Source: an uncultured Pelagibacteraceae bacterium | GTDB taxonomy: Bacteria > Pseudomonadota > Alphaproteobacteria > Pelagibacterales > Pelagibacteraceae | Reading direction: 5' to 3' | DNA: 64,000 bases | NCBI GenBank assembly: GCA_902539745.1 | Contig: CACBKA010000001.1 | Coordinates: forward strand, 1-64,000 | Part shown: in pieces, positions 44,826-52,470 of the stretch | How the letters are laid out: every line of letters starts with the position of its first letter | Position numbering within the stretch: position 1 is the stretch's first letter | Translations under genes and position numbers: made by a program | The notes under the pieces: model-generated | What the model was told of the DNA's origin: nothing | Seen by the model: the letters and a program-made list of their open reading frames with translations, nothing else | Database searches by the model: none

Positions 44826-45724
44826 TGGAGATTTACCTTAAGCTTGTCGATGTATTTTTTCCTGTTTTCCTAGTTATTGGTATTGGGTTTTATTTTGGAA
44901 AAAAAAACCCTAAATTTGACACTGATTTTATTACTAAGTTAACTGGAACATTCGGAACGCCAGCTCTAATATTTTATTCACTTACATCAACCGGCGTTAA
45001 TCTTGAAACCTTTATTGAATTTTTCACTTATAAAATAATTATGGTATCTGGTTTTGCTTTTGTAGGGATCATTACGCTAATTTTAACGAAAAGAGATATT
45101 ATCTATGAATTACCTCCTTTAATTCTTCCAAACAATGGGAATATTGGTTTATCTGTTTGTTTATTTGCTTATGGTAATACAGGTTTTGGTATCGCTGGAG
45201 CTATTGCATCAGTAATAATGCTTTTGCACTTTACTTTGGGTATTTTTCTAGCAAAAAAGAAATTAGATTTTAAAATACTATTTAGAAATGGCCCAATTTA
45301 CGGAATTTTATTTGCTTTTATTTTTTTATATTTTGATTTAAAGGTTCCTACCTTTTTAGAAAACGCTACCCACTTGATATCTTATGCAACTATATTTATG
45401 GTTTTAATGGCTTTAGGAATTGCTCTTACTAAATTAAAAGTATTTTCATTTAAGCTTTCATTAATAAACTCATTTACCAGAATGTTTTTTGGTCCAATTA
45501 TTGGTCTGTTAATCATTTATGCCTTTAATTTGTCTGGGGTAGAGGCTGGTGTAATATTTATTCAAAGTTCTATGCCTAGTGCGATTTTAACCTATTTAGT
45601 GGGCTCTATGTACTCACCTAAAAAGGTCGTTGATAGCATCGCTAGCACTATTTTTGTGTCTACCACCATTTCGTTTTTCACTTTACCTATTGTCGTATTT
45701 TTATCTCTCAAGTATTTCGTTTAA
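44825..45724 (+). CDS. AEC family (auxin efflux carrier-like) transporter
   Basis: A 299-residue protein with about ten membrane helices in a five-plus-five arrangement. FPVFLVIGIGFYFGKK at the start, GTFGTPALIFYSL, LILPNNGNIGLSVCLFAYG and SSMPSAILTYLVG are AEC (Mem_trans) signatures. These carriers move organic acids such as malate or malonate; the substrate is unknown. It is the last gene of the run that starts at tRNA-Pro; a hairpin follows. Confidence 0.88.
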   Translation: MEIYLKLVDVFFPVFLVIGIGFYFGKKNPKFDTDFITKLTGTFGTPALIFYSLTSTGVNLETFIEFFTYKIIMVSGFAFVGIITLILTKRDIIYELPPLILPNNGNIGLSVCLFAYGNTGFGIAGAIASVIMLLHFTLGIFLAKKKLDFKILFRNGPIYGILFAFIFLYFDLKVPTFLENATHLISYATIFMVLMALGIALTKLKVFSFKLSLINSFTRMFFGPIIGLLIIYAFNLSGVEAGVIFIQSSMPSAILTYLVGSMYSPKKVVDSIASTIFVSTTISFFTLPIVVFLSLKYFV

Positions 45725-45738
45725 TTAGTCTATTTTAT

Positions 45739-45757
45739 CTTAAAGTATCACTTTAAG
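45739..45757 (+). terminator. Hairpin after the AEC transporter gene
   Basis: CTTAAAG (45739-45745) and CTTTAAG (45751-45757) form a perfect 7-bp stem with a TATCA loop, 12 bp after the stop codon, followed by TTATTTAATTAT. The stem is AT-rich, so termination would be weak. Confidence 0.4.
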
Positions 45758-46137
45758 TTATTTAATTATATATCTGTTTTTATTGAATAAATTGATATTT
45801 TAGATTTATAATTTATCGCGAAACCAATGGTAATTCATAAAAAATATCATATCTCATGTTGTTTATCTGATAATAAGGTCTTGTACTTAAAAATGGCTTA
45901 AAATAACGCTTTTTAGAGTTTATTATTTAGTAGCTTGCCAGGAAACTATCATTATTGTTAGTGAAATAGGGGAGCAATGCAGTATCAGAATATAGCGTTT
46001 AATGGGCCATATATAGGCCTATTTTTGTGATGTATACATATAGGCTCTAATAGACCGCATAAAACCTATATTTTTATAAAATTACACCCTCAGATTGCAA
46101 AAAACGTTGAAAAATAAGAGTTTTTTGGCCATAAAAC
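45758..46137. other. Long non-coding gap between the DMSP operon and the accessory island
   Basis: About 380 bp without a convincing gene, the longest such stretch in the window. It holds a GGCC-loop-GGCC element at 46004-46018 followed by TATTTTT, repeats of ATATAGGC (46011-46018 and 46039-46046) and a very short ORF at 45977-46030 behind a good Shine-Dalgarno. I cannot recognise a known RNA family, and no tRNA or attachment-site duplication is visible. Confidence 0.5.
45977..46030 (+). CDS. Possible 17-codon micro-ORF
   Basis: ATG at 45977 is preceded by AGGGGAG (45968-45974) at only a few bases' distance, and the frame runs 17 codons (MQYQNIAFNGPYIGLFL) to TGA. The match to the anti-Shine-Dalgarno is better than for most genes here, but length and context give no other support. 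It could be a leader peptide or chance. Confidence 0.15.
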   Translation: MQYQNIAFNGPYIGLFL

Positions 46138-46160
46138 ACCCCTTTTTTAGGGGTTTTTTT
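46138..46160 (+). terminator. Bidirectional rho-independent terminator
   Basis: ACCCCT (46138-46143) pairs with AGGGGT (46149-46154) around a T5 loop, followed by a T7 tract on the plus strand. On the minus strand the same stem is followed by GTTTTAT. It contains the stop codon of the cupin-like gene (TAA at 46147-46149 on the minus strand). Confidence 0.75.
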
Positions 46161-46557
46161 GATAACTTGAGTACTTTTTTGAACCTTTATTGGGACCCAC
46201 AAATATGATTGTCCAGGCTGATTTACCCTTTGGGATCTTTAAACTATGTCTATCTGTGCCCTTTCTATAACCGATATAGCCAGGCCCTCTCCAAAAAGTC
46301 CCGTTTTCCCTTGTTTCCCAATATCCACCCTTAACTACAATAGTCAAATAAGACCAATAATGGTCGTGTAAATCGCCTCTATCACTCTTTAAGATCTGGT
46401 GAATGAAGATATTGAAAGGGAACCATTTAGGTCTTTTACGAAATAAGGGATAGTATCTAACCATAAATGGCTCAGCTTTATCATAATCTGGCCAGCTTGG
46501 ACCTCTGTCCATGACAATTCTTTTTCTAGACTCGAACATCACCTTATATTTAATCAC
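46147..46557 (-). CDS. Cupin-like protein of unknown function
   Basis: A 136-residue protein. RGDLHDHYWSYLTIVVKGGYWE, WRGPGYIGYRKGTDRHSLKI and SAWTIIFVGP fit a jelly-roll/cupin with the HDH...GGY...H pattern seen in uncharacterised phage and bacterial proteins (usual form LHDHPW..S.ILKGGY.E ... HR..L ... WTL...GP). Histidines in HDH and DRHS could bind a metal. Its 3' end lies in a terminator, and it is divergent from the recombinase gene. Its codon use looks less AT-rich than its surroundings, suggesting acquisition. Function unknown. Confidence 0.7.
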   Translation of the reverse strand: MIKYKVMFESRKRIVMDRGPSWPDYDKAEPFMVRYYPLFRKRPKWFPFNIFIHQILKSDRGDLHDHYWSYLTIVVKGGYWETRENGTFWRGPGYIGYRKGTDRHSLKIPKGKSAWTIIFVGPNKGSKKYSSYQKNP

Positions 46558-46584
46558 TTGACTTTAAAAATCATCTATTATATT
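46558..46584 (+). promoter_or_regulatory. Candidate promoter of the recombinase gene
   Basis: TTGACT (46558-46563) and TATATT (46579-46584) are spaced by 15 bp, immediately beside the start of the divergent cupin-like gene and 36 bp before the recombinase ATG. Confidence 0.3.
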
Positions 46585-46620
46585 TGTAGTGATAATTAAT
46601 TGTTATCAATAGTAATAGAT

Positions 46621-47577
46621 ATGAATGAACTAGTTACAGATATAAGAGCTTTACATGAGGAAACTTTAAATAACCTTAAAAGCTCAAAAGCAAGCAATAC
46701 TATAAGAGCTTATAAATCAGATTTTAAGGACTTCGGAGCCTTCTGTGCTAAGCATGGTTTTAAATCATTACCGACAGAACCTAAAATAGTGGCTTTATAT
46801 CTGACTTATCTGTCTGGAAAAGACTCTAAAATGAGTACTTTAAGGCGTAGATTGGTCTCTATAAGCATGATTCATAAACATAAAGGGCATTATCTTGATA
46901 CAAAGCATCCGATAATTATAGAGAACCTAATGGGTATTAAACGTACAAAAGGAAGTATTCAAAGGGGCAAAAAACCCATATTAATCAATCATTTAAAAGC
47001 AATAATTAAAGTAATAGATGAAGATAAAACTAAAGAAATTAAGAAAATTAGAGACAAAACAATCATCTTAACTGGTTTCGGAGGCGGGTTTAGAAGAACA
47101 GAATTAATATCAATAGATTATGAAGATCTGGAGTTTGTACCTGAAGGTTTAAAAATCACTCTTAGAAGATCAAAAACAGACCAATTTGGAGAAGGGATGA
47201 TCAAAGGACTGCCCTACTTCTCAAATAAAGATTATTGCCCTGTATCTTACTTAAAGAAATGGATAGATTTATCACGAATTAAAGAAGGTCCAATTTTTAG
47301 AAGATTTGCAAAAGGATCATCATTAACAAATCACAGGTTAACTGATCAATCAGTAGTTCTAATAATAAAAAGATATTTAGAAATGGCAGGAATAGATAAT
47401 AAAAATTTTTCTGGACATAGTTTAAGATCAGGTTTTGCAACAGTTTCAGCAGAGTCTGGTGCTGATGAGAGAAGTATTATGGCAATGACAGGCCATAAAA
47501 CAACTCAAATGGTTAGAAGATATATTAAAGAAGCGAATTTATTTAAAAATAACGCCTTAAATAAAGTTAAATTATAG
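46621..47577 (+). CDS. Tyrosine-type site-specific recombinase (integrase)
   Basis: A 318-residue recombinase; ATG 46621 is preferred to an in-frame TTG at 46600. The N-terminal SAM-like core-binding domain (about 10-100; SNTIRAYKSDFKDFGAFC) precedes the catalytic domain with Arg in GGGFRRTELISI, Lys in LRRSKTDQ, HSLRSG (HxxR), TGHKT and the nucleophile Tyr in MVRRYIKEA. All catalytic residues are present, so it may be active. It stands alone, without excisionase or phage structural genes. Its 3' end overlaps the convergent fucosyltransferase by 11 bp. Confidence 0.93.
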   Translation: MNELVTDIRALHEETLNNLKSSKASNTIRAYKSDFKDFGAFCAKHGFKSLPTEPKIVALYLTYLSGKDSKMSTLRRRLVSISMIHKHKGHYLDTKHPIIIENLMGIKRTKGSIQRGKKPILINHLKAIIKVIDEDKTKEIKKIRDKTIILTGFGGGFRRTELISIDYEDLEFVPEGLKITLRRSKTDQFGEGMIKGLPYFSNKDYCPVSYLKKWIDLSRIKEGPIFRRFAKGSSLTNHRLTDQSVVLIIKRYLEMAGIDNKNFSGHSLRSGFATVSAESGADERSIMAMTGHKTTQMVRRYIKEANLFKNNALNKVKL

Positions 47578-48475
47578 ACCAGGACTCTGGCCAGAAATCT
47601 TTATTATTTGAAGGATTTAAATTGTCAGAAGGTCTTACACATATTTTATTAGGATTTTGGTTCAACCACGCACCCCACCAATGAAATGATGATGGGCTTA
47701 CAATAAAATGTTTTGCGAAACTGAATAAATAGAAATCATTTATATAGTCATTATTCTGAACAAAAATAAACTTATTTTTATCGAATATTTTATCTAGATC
47801 AGAAAAATTATTAGACCAAATAAAGAATTTTGGATTATCAATTTTATTTTCAAAATATGAGACAGCTCTATTAATATAATTAATAATATCTTCTAGTCTC
47901 ATATCCTTTTTTGGCTCTCTTCCTCTATCATTGAAGTAACTTGGTTCAACAAATCTATCTCTGCGTACATGGATTGAAACTGAATTGCTTTCGCTTAATA
48001 AATTAATAAATTTATTTTTATTGTTAATATAAGAGTTTTTTATTTTGAATTCTTCAATTAATTCAGTCTTAAGATCAAAAAAGTACTTTTCGGATTCAAA
48101 ATATCCTTCAAGATAAACCGTATCAGATAAAGGATAGTCGATTTTTTCGTAATAAGTTTTCTTGTTTGAACCTTTCGGATCGGTCAAAAAAGCTTTGTTT
48201 TTTTGAAATCTATTTAGAGTTTTAATTATTTTTTTATAATTATGAGATATATAATTATCGTATTTATCAGATTTGTCTGCTAAATCCCCTGTTAAATTAA
48301 AAGAATTTAATCCAAAAGCTCTCCCAAAAGTTCTATTTTTAGTTTGGAAAAAACCTGATGTATTATCAATAAATAACTTATAACCAAACCTTTTAGCTAA
48401 AGAAAATGCGTTAGCATACATAAACATTTGATTACCTAACCCAGCAGCTACTTTTACAATAATCTTTTTATCCAT
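47567..48475 (-). CDS. Glycosyltransferase family 11 (alpha-1,2-fucosyltransferase-like)
   Basis: A 302-residue protein. AAGLGNQMFMYANAFSLAKRFGYKLFID is the GT11 N-terminal signature, SIHVRRDRFVE the donor-binding HxRR region and SPSSFHWWGAWLNQNPNKI the C-terminal motif. The usual HxRRGD appears as HVRRDR with the glycine missing, which may affect donor binding. It would add fucose or a related deoxysugar to a surface glycan. It overlaps the GIY-YIG gene by 8 bp. Confidence 0.88.
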   Translation of the reverse strand: MDKKIIVKVAAGLGNQMFMYANAFSLAKRFGYKLFIDNTSGFFQTKNRTFGRAFGLNSFNLTGDLADKSDKYDNYISHNYKKIIKTLNRFQKNKAFLTDPKGSNKKTYYEKIDYPLSDTVYLEGYFESEKYFFDLKTELIEEFKIKNSYINNKNKFINLLSESNSVSIHVRRDRFVEPSYFNDRGREPKKDMRLEDIINYINRAVSYFENKIDNPKFFIWSNNFSDLDKIFDKNKFIFVQNNDYINDFYLFSFAKHFIVSPSSFHWWGAWLNQNPNKICVRPSDNLNPSNNKDFWPESWSII

Positions 48476-48740
48476 AATTTCTTATAAATTTTAATTTAAT
48501 ATCATTTCTTAATTTTCTATTTTTTTTTAAAAAGTATTCGTATTTTAAAGCCCTGCTTTTATCTTTAAAATTTTTTTTATAAATTAATTTCCAATGTCTC
48601 CCTTTTGTACTTTTTGCACCTTTATTTGAATTATGCTGATTTAGTCTATTTTTAATGTTTTTTGCATATCCAACATAAGTTTTATAAAAACCTTTTTTTT
48701 TTGAAATAATCAAATAAACACTATGTGAGCCCGGGCTCAT
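48468..48740 (-). CDS. GIY-YIG nuclease superfamily protein
   Basis: A 90-residue single-domain GIY-YIG protein of the UPF0213/YhbQ type. VYLI at the start and TYVGYA form the GIY/YIG pair, NRLNQHN carries the Arg, and KGAKSTKGRHW plus ALKYEYFLKK carry the conserved Glu. It sits tightly between glycan genes (8-bp overlap and a 0-bp gap), an unusual neighbourhood for a nuclease. A DNA-repair, homing or mobility role cannot be told apart from sequence. Confidence 0.88.
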   Translation of the reverse strand: MSPGSHSVYLIISKKKGFYKTYVGYAKNIKNRLNQHNSNKGAKSTKGRHWKLIYKKNFKDKSRALKYEYFLKKNRKLRNDIKLKFIRNYG

Positions 48741-49868
48741 TTAATAATTGAAATATTTTTTTATTGTCTTAACTACTTTTTCAGCATCACTTAACTTCAT
48801 ATATGGATAAACGGGGAGACTTAAGCATTCTTTAGACCATTTCTCAGATATTGGAAGTCTCTCTTTTTTTACACTACCCCTTAATGCCCCTGCTCTATTA
48901 AGGCTATAAGGATAATGTAATTGGGAACTTATACCATTTTTTTTCAAATACTTTAAAAGCCTGTCTCTATTTTTGACTCTTATAACGTATAAATGCCTAG
49001 ATGATCCCGGTTTAGTTTCTGTAGTTTTAACCTCACTAATAAATTGCAGTTCATCATCATAATACTTTGAAATTTTTCTTCTGTAATCATTATGTTTTTT
49101 TGTATGATTTACTTTTTCAAAAAGAATAGATGCTTGTATGGTGTCCAATCTACTATTTAATCCTTCATATTCATGAACATTTTTTTTGATAGTTCCCAAA
49201 TTTCTTAATATTTTTAATTTTCGGTAAAAATTCATATTATTAGTAGTTATCAATCCACCATCCCCATAAGCACCAAGGTTTTTTGATGGATAAAAACTGT
49301 AGCAAGATAAATCAGCGTAAGAATGATTGAGTTCTTTTTTACAACAGGTTTCTTCTTCTGCTTTACTACAATTATAACAACTGAAGGCAAAATGGGATTG
49401 GGCACTATCCTCTATAATAAAAATTTTTTTACCTACAATTGATCGTAATTTTTTTATATCAACCTTTTGACCATATAAATTCACTGGAATAATAGCTTTA
49501 GTATTTTTGTTAATTTTTTTTTTTATAGACTCCAAAGATATCAATCCTGTGTCAGGATCAATATCAGCAAAACAAATTTTAGTTTTATTTAATGCCAAAC
49601 TTAGACCCGTTGATATATATGACATACCTGGGATTATCACCTCGTGTTTTTTTTTAAGTCCTAAAGCTTTTATAGACAAGATTAAAGCATCTGTACCTGT
49701 TGCACAACCAACTGAATATTTTACTTTAGCTAATTTAGAAAATTTTTTTTCAAATTTTTCTACATTTTTTCCAAGTATAAAGTCTCCTTTTTTAACAGTT
49801 GATAAAAGAGATTTATTAATCTTTGATTGTTCATTTTTAGAAAATGGATTAACGTCAGTAAATTTCAT
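48741..49868 (-). CDS. DegT/DnrJ/EryC1/StrS sugar aminotransferase
   Basis: A 375-residue PLP-dependent aminotransferase making amino sugars for surface glycans. SVGCATGTDALILSIKALGL, EVIIPGMSYISTG, IIEDSAQSHFAF and SFYPSKNLGAYGDGG (PLP lysine) are diagnostic, as is LNSRLDTIQASIL. Between EDSAQSHFAF and ADLSCYSFYPSKN there is an extra cysteine-rich stretch (SCYNCSKAEEETCCKKELNH) absent in WbpE/ArnB-type enzymes. It lies 2 bp downstream of the acetyltransferase gene, suggesting a WbpDE-like pair that makes an acetamido-amino sugar. Confidence 0.92.
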   Translation of the reverse strand: MKFTDVNPFSKNEQSKINKSLLSTVKKGDFILGKNVEKFEKKFSKLAKVKYSVGCATGTDALILSIKALGLKKKHEVIIPGMSYISTGLSLALNKTKICFADIDPDTGLISLESIKKKINKNTKAIIPVNLYGQKVDIKKLRSIVGKKIFIIEDSAQSHFAFSCYNCSKAEEETCCKKELNHSYADLSCYSFYPSKNLGAYGDGGLITTNNMNFYRKLKILRNLGTIKKNVHEYEGLNSRLDTIQASILFEKVNHTKKHNDYRRKISKYYDDELQFISEVKTTETKPGSSRHLYVIRVKNRDRLLKYLKKNGISSQLHYPYSLNRAGALRGSVKKERLPISEKWSKECLSLPVYPYMKLSDAEKVVKTIKKYFNY

Positions 49869-49870
49869 AA

Positions 49871-50329
49871 TTAAATTTTCCTCAAATACTTAGCTGGATT
49901 ACCTGCGTAGATACCTTTTTTTTTAATATTTTTAGTAACTACTGATCCGGCTCCAATAACAGATCCCCTGCAGATATGAACTGGTAAAATTGTTGAATTG
50001 GATCCAATCAGTACATCATCAGCAATTACTGTTTTTTTAAAATATTTTGAGTCTCTATGTATTTTACCTTTTTTAAAATCATCATTTGTAAACATAGTTC
50101 CATGGCCTATAAAACAATTCTTTCCAATTTTTACTTTCTCGCATATAAATGAATGACTTTGTACTCGCGTATTATCACCTATATAAGAATTTTTTTGTAT
50201 TTCGACGAAAGGTCCAATAAAAACGTTTTTACCAAATTTAGAACCATAAATATTTGATGGCTCTATAACAATACAGTTTTTCCCGAATTTTAAATTTTTA
50301 ATCTTAGATTTAATTTTTTTAATTTTCAA
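49871..50329 (-). CDS. Left-handed beta-helix acyltransferase (WbpD-like)
   Basis: A 152-residue hexapeptide-repeat protein: repeated [IV]-G-x-x units through IGPFVEIQKNSYIGDNTRVQSHSFICEKVKIGKNCFIGHGTMFTNDDF, then VLIGSNSTILPVHICRGSVIGAGSVVTKNI and GNPAKYLRKI. The GHGTMFTND segment matches WbpD-type N-acetyltransferases acting on UDP-3-amino sugars. It is upstream of the aminotransferase in the same minus-strand unit and abuts the tandem glycosyltransferase gene. Confidence 0.9.
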   Translation of the reverse strand: MKIKKIKSKIKNLKFGKNCIVIEPSNIYGSKFGKNVFIGPFVEIQKNSYIGDNTRVQSHSFICEKVKIGKNCFIGHGTMFTNDDFKKGKIHRDSKYFKKTVIADDVLIGSNSTILPVHICRGSVIGAGSVVTKNIKKKGIYAGNPAKYLRKI

Positions 50330-52465
50330 TTAATCCATCCATTTTAATTTTTTTGAAATTTCTCTATTGAATGATTTCGAAATAATGTAATTAGCTACTT
50401 TTTGACATTCAAAAAGATCAAAATATTTTCTTCTACCTTTTTTTGCAACATTAATTCTTTTTTCATCATTCGATTTATAAAAGTTTATTTTATTTGCTAA
50501 ATCTTCTAAACCTGAATAAAAAACAACTTCATTTCCATTAAAAAAATTACTTAATTGTGTTCTTTTATCAATAAATGTTAATAAACCGTTTCCTATTAAA
50601 GAAGCAATTCTATTACTCGTTAAATATTTAAGAGGTTTACCTCTTGTTAAATTTAAAGCCATTTTGGAGTTTACTATAACCTTATAAAAATCCTCAGCCC
50701 ATACAGGCTCTCTATTATTATATCCGTATATGTCAAAAATTATATTAGGACATTCCGTAATTAGGTCAGTAATAAAATTATGCCTTTCATCCTGTTTATC
50801 TCTTTTCAATTTACCTCTATTGACCCCGTGACTCATTGAGAAAAAAACATCGTTTATTTGATTGTTATTTTCATAAATTTTTAATTTTTCAATATTTTTG
50901 TCAACTGGAATTGGAAGATAATGAAAGTTTTTTTTCTTTCTCAAAAAATCTAATGTAGACGGATGCGTTGTAATGAAATTTGATGTAACAAAATTATCAT
51001 ATTTTAGTAATTTTTTTCTGTTAGAAGCAAAATCAGGACCTGTATCAGCAAGATGATCCTCAAACCATTGTGAAATAACTGTTTTTTTACTTAAATCTTT
51101 AATTTTTTCGAGTGTATCATTCTCAATGTCATAAGAGTGGCCTAGTAAAATTAAATCAGGTTTATAATTTTTGGCTGTTTCATATATCATCGTATTTAAA
51201 TAACTTGTTCCCTTAAAGTCTCTTAAAGATTTATTGAATTTTCCGACATCCCTATCGCTTAAATTAATTACATCGTGACCATTTCTTATAAAACCATTTG
51301 CTAATTTCTTAGCGATTGAAATGTAATATAGTCTATTAAACTGACGATTACCAAAATTTGAAATATTTAATATTTTTAAATTTGATATATTTCGATTAAT
51401 AAATATATTTTTTTCATTTATTATCTCTCCACGTAAATTGTCAAATATTTTTGTATTTTTTTTTATATCATGAAAAACGTAGCTAATTGATTTTTTTTGT
51501 AGATCCTCTCTTAACTTTTTATTTACAATTAATTGTTTTATTTTTTTATAAATTTCATTTTGATTAATTTTGTTAAGATACAAACCGTATGGAATAGTCT
51601 CTGGAAGACCTCCTTTTTTTGAAATAATTGTAGCACAGCCTCTAGATGCCGCTTCTAATGATGTACGCCCAAATGGTTCTTCCCAGTGTGAGGGAACGAC
51701 AGAAATACTAGATTTTTTGTAAATCTGTAAAGTTTCATCATGAGTAATCCATCCCAAATGAATTAGTCTATCATGTTTAAAATTGTACTTTTCTCTAGGC
51801 TCATCTCCTATGACAATACTTTTCCAATCTTTGTATTTTTTTAATATTCTAATTATTGCACGACCAAAGGTGTCATATCCCTTTGAGTGATTTAATTTAC
51901 CAACAAAAGTAATAATTTTTTCTTTTTTGGGCATTTTAGAAATTTTATTAATAGCTGGATATAAAACTTGTGTTTTTTCGTGATTTTTAATGTCTAAACC
52001 TTCAAAAAATTTTTCTTTAACCCAATTGCTTACAAATGTAATTTTGCTACACAATTTTATAAGATGTTTTCTCTCTTTTGGTGTAACAGCACCTCGAAGT
52101 GTTTGCGGATTATTGTGAATTACTAATATATACTTTTGATTTGGTAAATTCTTTTCGATATGAAGAATGTAAGAAGGTCTATTATGAATTTCTATAAGAG
52201 AAAATTTTTTTTTATTTAATACGTCGATGAATTTATTAACGTATTTTAAGTTTTTACTTTGAACTCCAAAATTTGAAAATTTTAGGTTTACATAATTAAA
52301 ATTATCAAAAGTTTTACTTACGTTTGATGTATAACCAAAAATGGTCGTGTTTTTTTTTAACTTACTATCTTTTGAAAAATCTTTAACCCAAATAGATGCT
52401 GACCCAGCATTATCTTTGATGAATTGGTCTTTATAAGGTAGTAAAACAGCAATATTATTCTGCAT
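50330..52465 (-). CDS. Tandem glycosyltransferase (GT4 domain plus CgeB-like C-terminal domain)
   Basis: A 711-residue fusion. Residues ~1-345 form a GT-B glycosyltransferase of family 4: VGKLNHSKGYDTFGRAI, VIGDEPREKY, RLIHLGWITHDETLQIY and VPSHWEEPFGRTSLEAASRGCATIISKKGGLPETI (the EX7E motif). Residues ~370-711 form a second glycosyltransferase-like domain resembling CgeB/DUF3880: ILLGHSYDIEN, FEDHLADTGPDF, NLTRGKPLKYLTSNRIASLIGNGLLTFIDKRTQL. The two active sites may add consecutive sugars. No signal peptide or membrane helix is seen. It is the first gene of the glycan unit and lies 5 bp from the aldolase gene. Confidence 0.88.
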   Translation of the reverse strand: MQNNIAVLLPYKDQFIKDNAGSASIWVKDFSKDSKLKKNTTIFGYTSNVSKTFDNFNYVNLKFSNFGVQSKNLKYVNKFIDVLNKKKFSLIEIHNRPSYILHIEKNLPNQKYILVIHNNPQTLRGAVTPKERKHLIKLCSKITFVSNWVKEKFFEGLDIKNHEKTQVLYPAINKISKMPKKEKIITFVGKLNHSKGYDTFGRAIIRILKKYKDWKSIVIGDEPREKYNFKHDRLIHLGWITHDETLQIYKKSSISVVPSHWEEPFGRTSLEAASRGCATIISKKGGLPETIPYGLYLNKINQNEIYKKIKQLIVNKKLREDLQKKSISYVFHDIKKNTKIFDNLRGEIINEKNIFINRNISNLKILNISNFGNRQFNRLYYISIAKKLANGFIRNGHDVINLSDRDVGKFNKSLRDFKGTSYLNTMIYETAKNYKPDLILLGHSYDIENDTLEKIKDLSKKTVISQWFEDHLADTGPDFASNRKKLLKYDNFVTSNFITTHPSTLDFLRKKKNFHYLPIPVDKNIEKLKIYENNNQINDVFFSMSHGVNRGKLKRDKQDERHNFITDLITECPNIIFDIYGYNNREPVWAEDFYKVIVNSKMALNLTRGKPLKYLTSNRIASLIGNGLLTFIDKRTQLSNFFNGNEVVFYSGLEDLANKINFYKSNDEKRINVAKKGRRKYFDLFECQKVANYIISKSFNREISKKLKWMD

Positions 52466-52470
52466 TTAAA

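Noticed and set aside
45725-46137. Attachment site or tRNA remnant next to the integrase
   Set aside because: No tRNA fragment or duplicated core sequence could be recognised by eye; short repeats alone are insufficient.
46600-46620. TTG start seven codons upstream for the tyrosine recombinase
   Set aside because: ATG 46621 is a stronger codon and no ribosome binding site supports the TTG.
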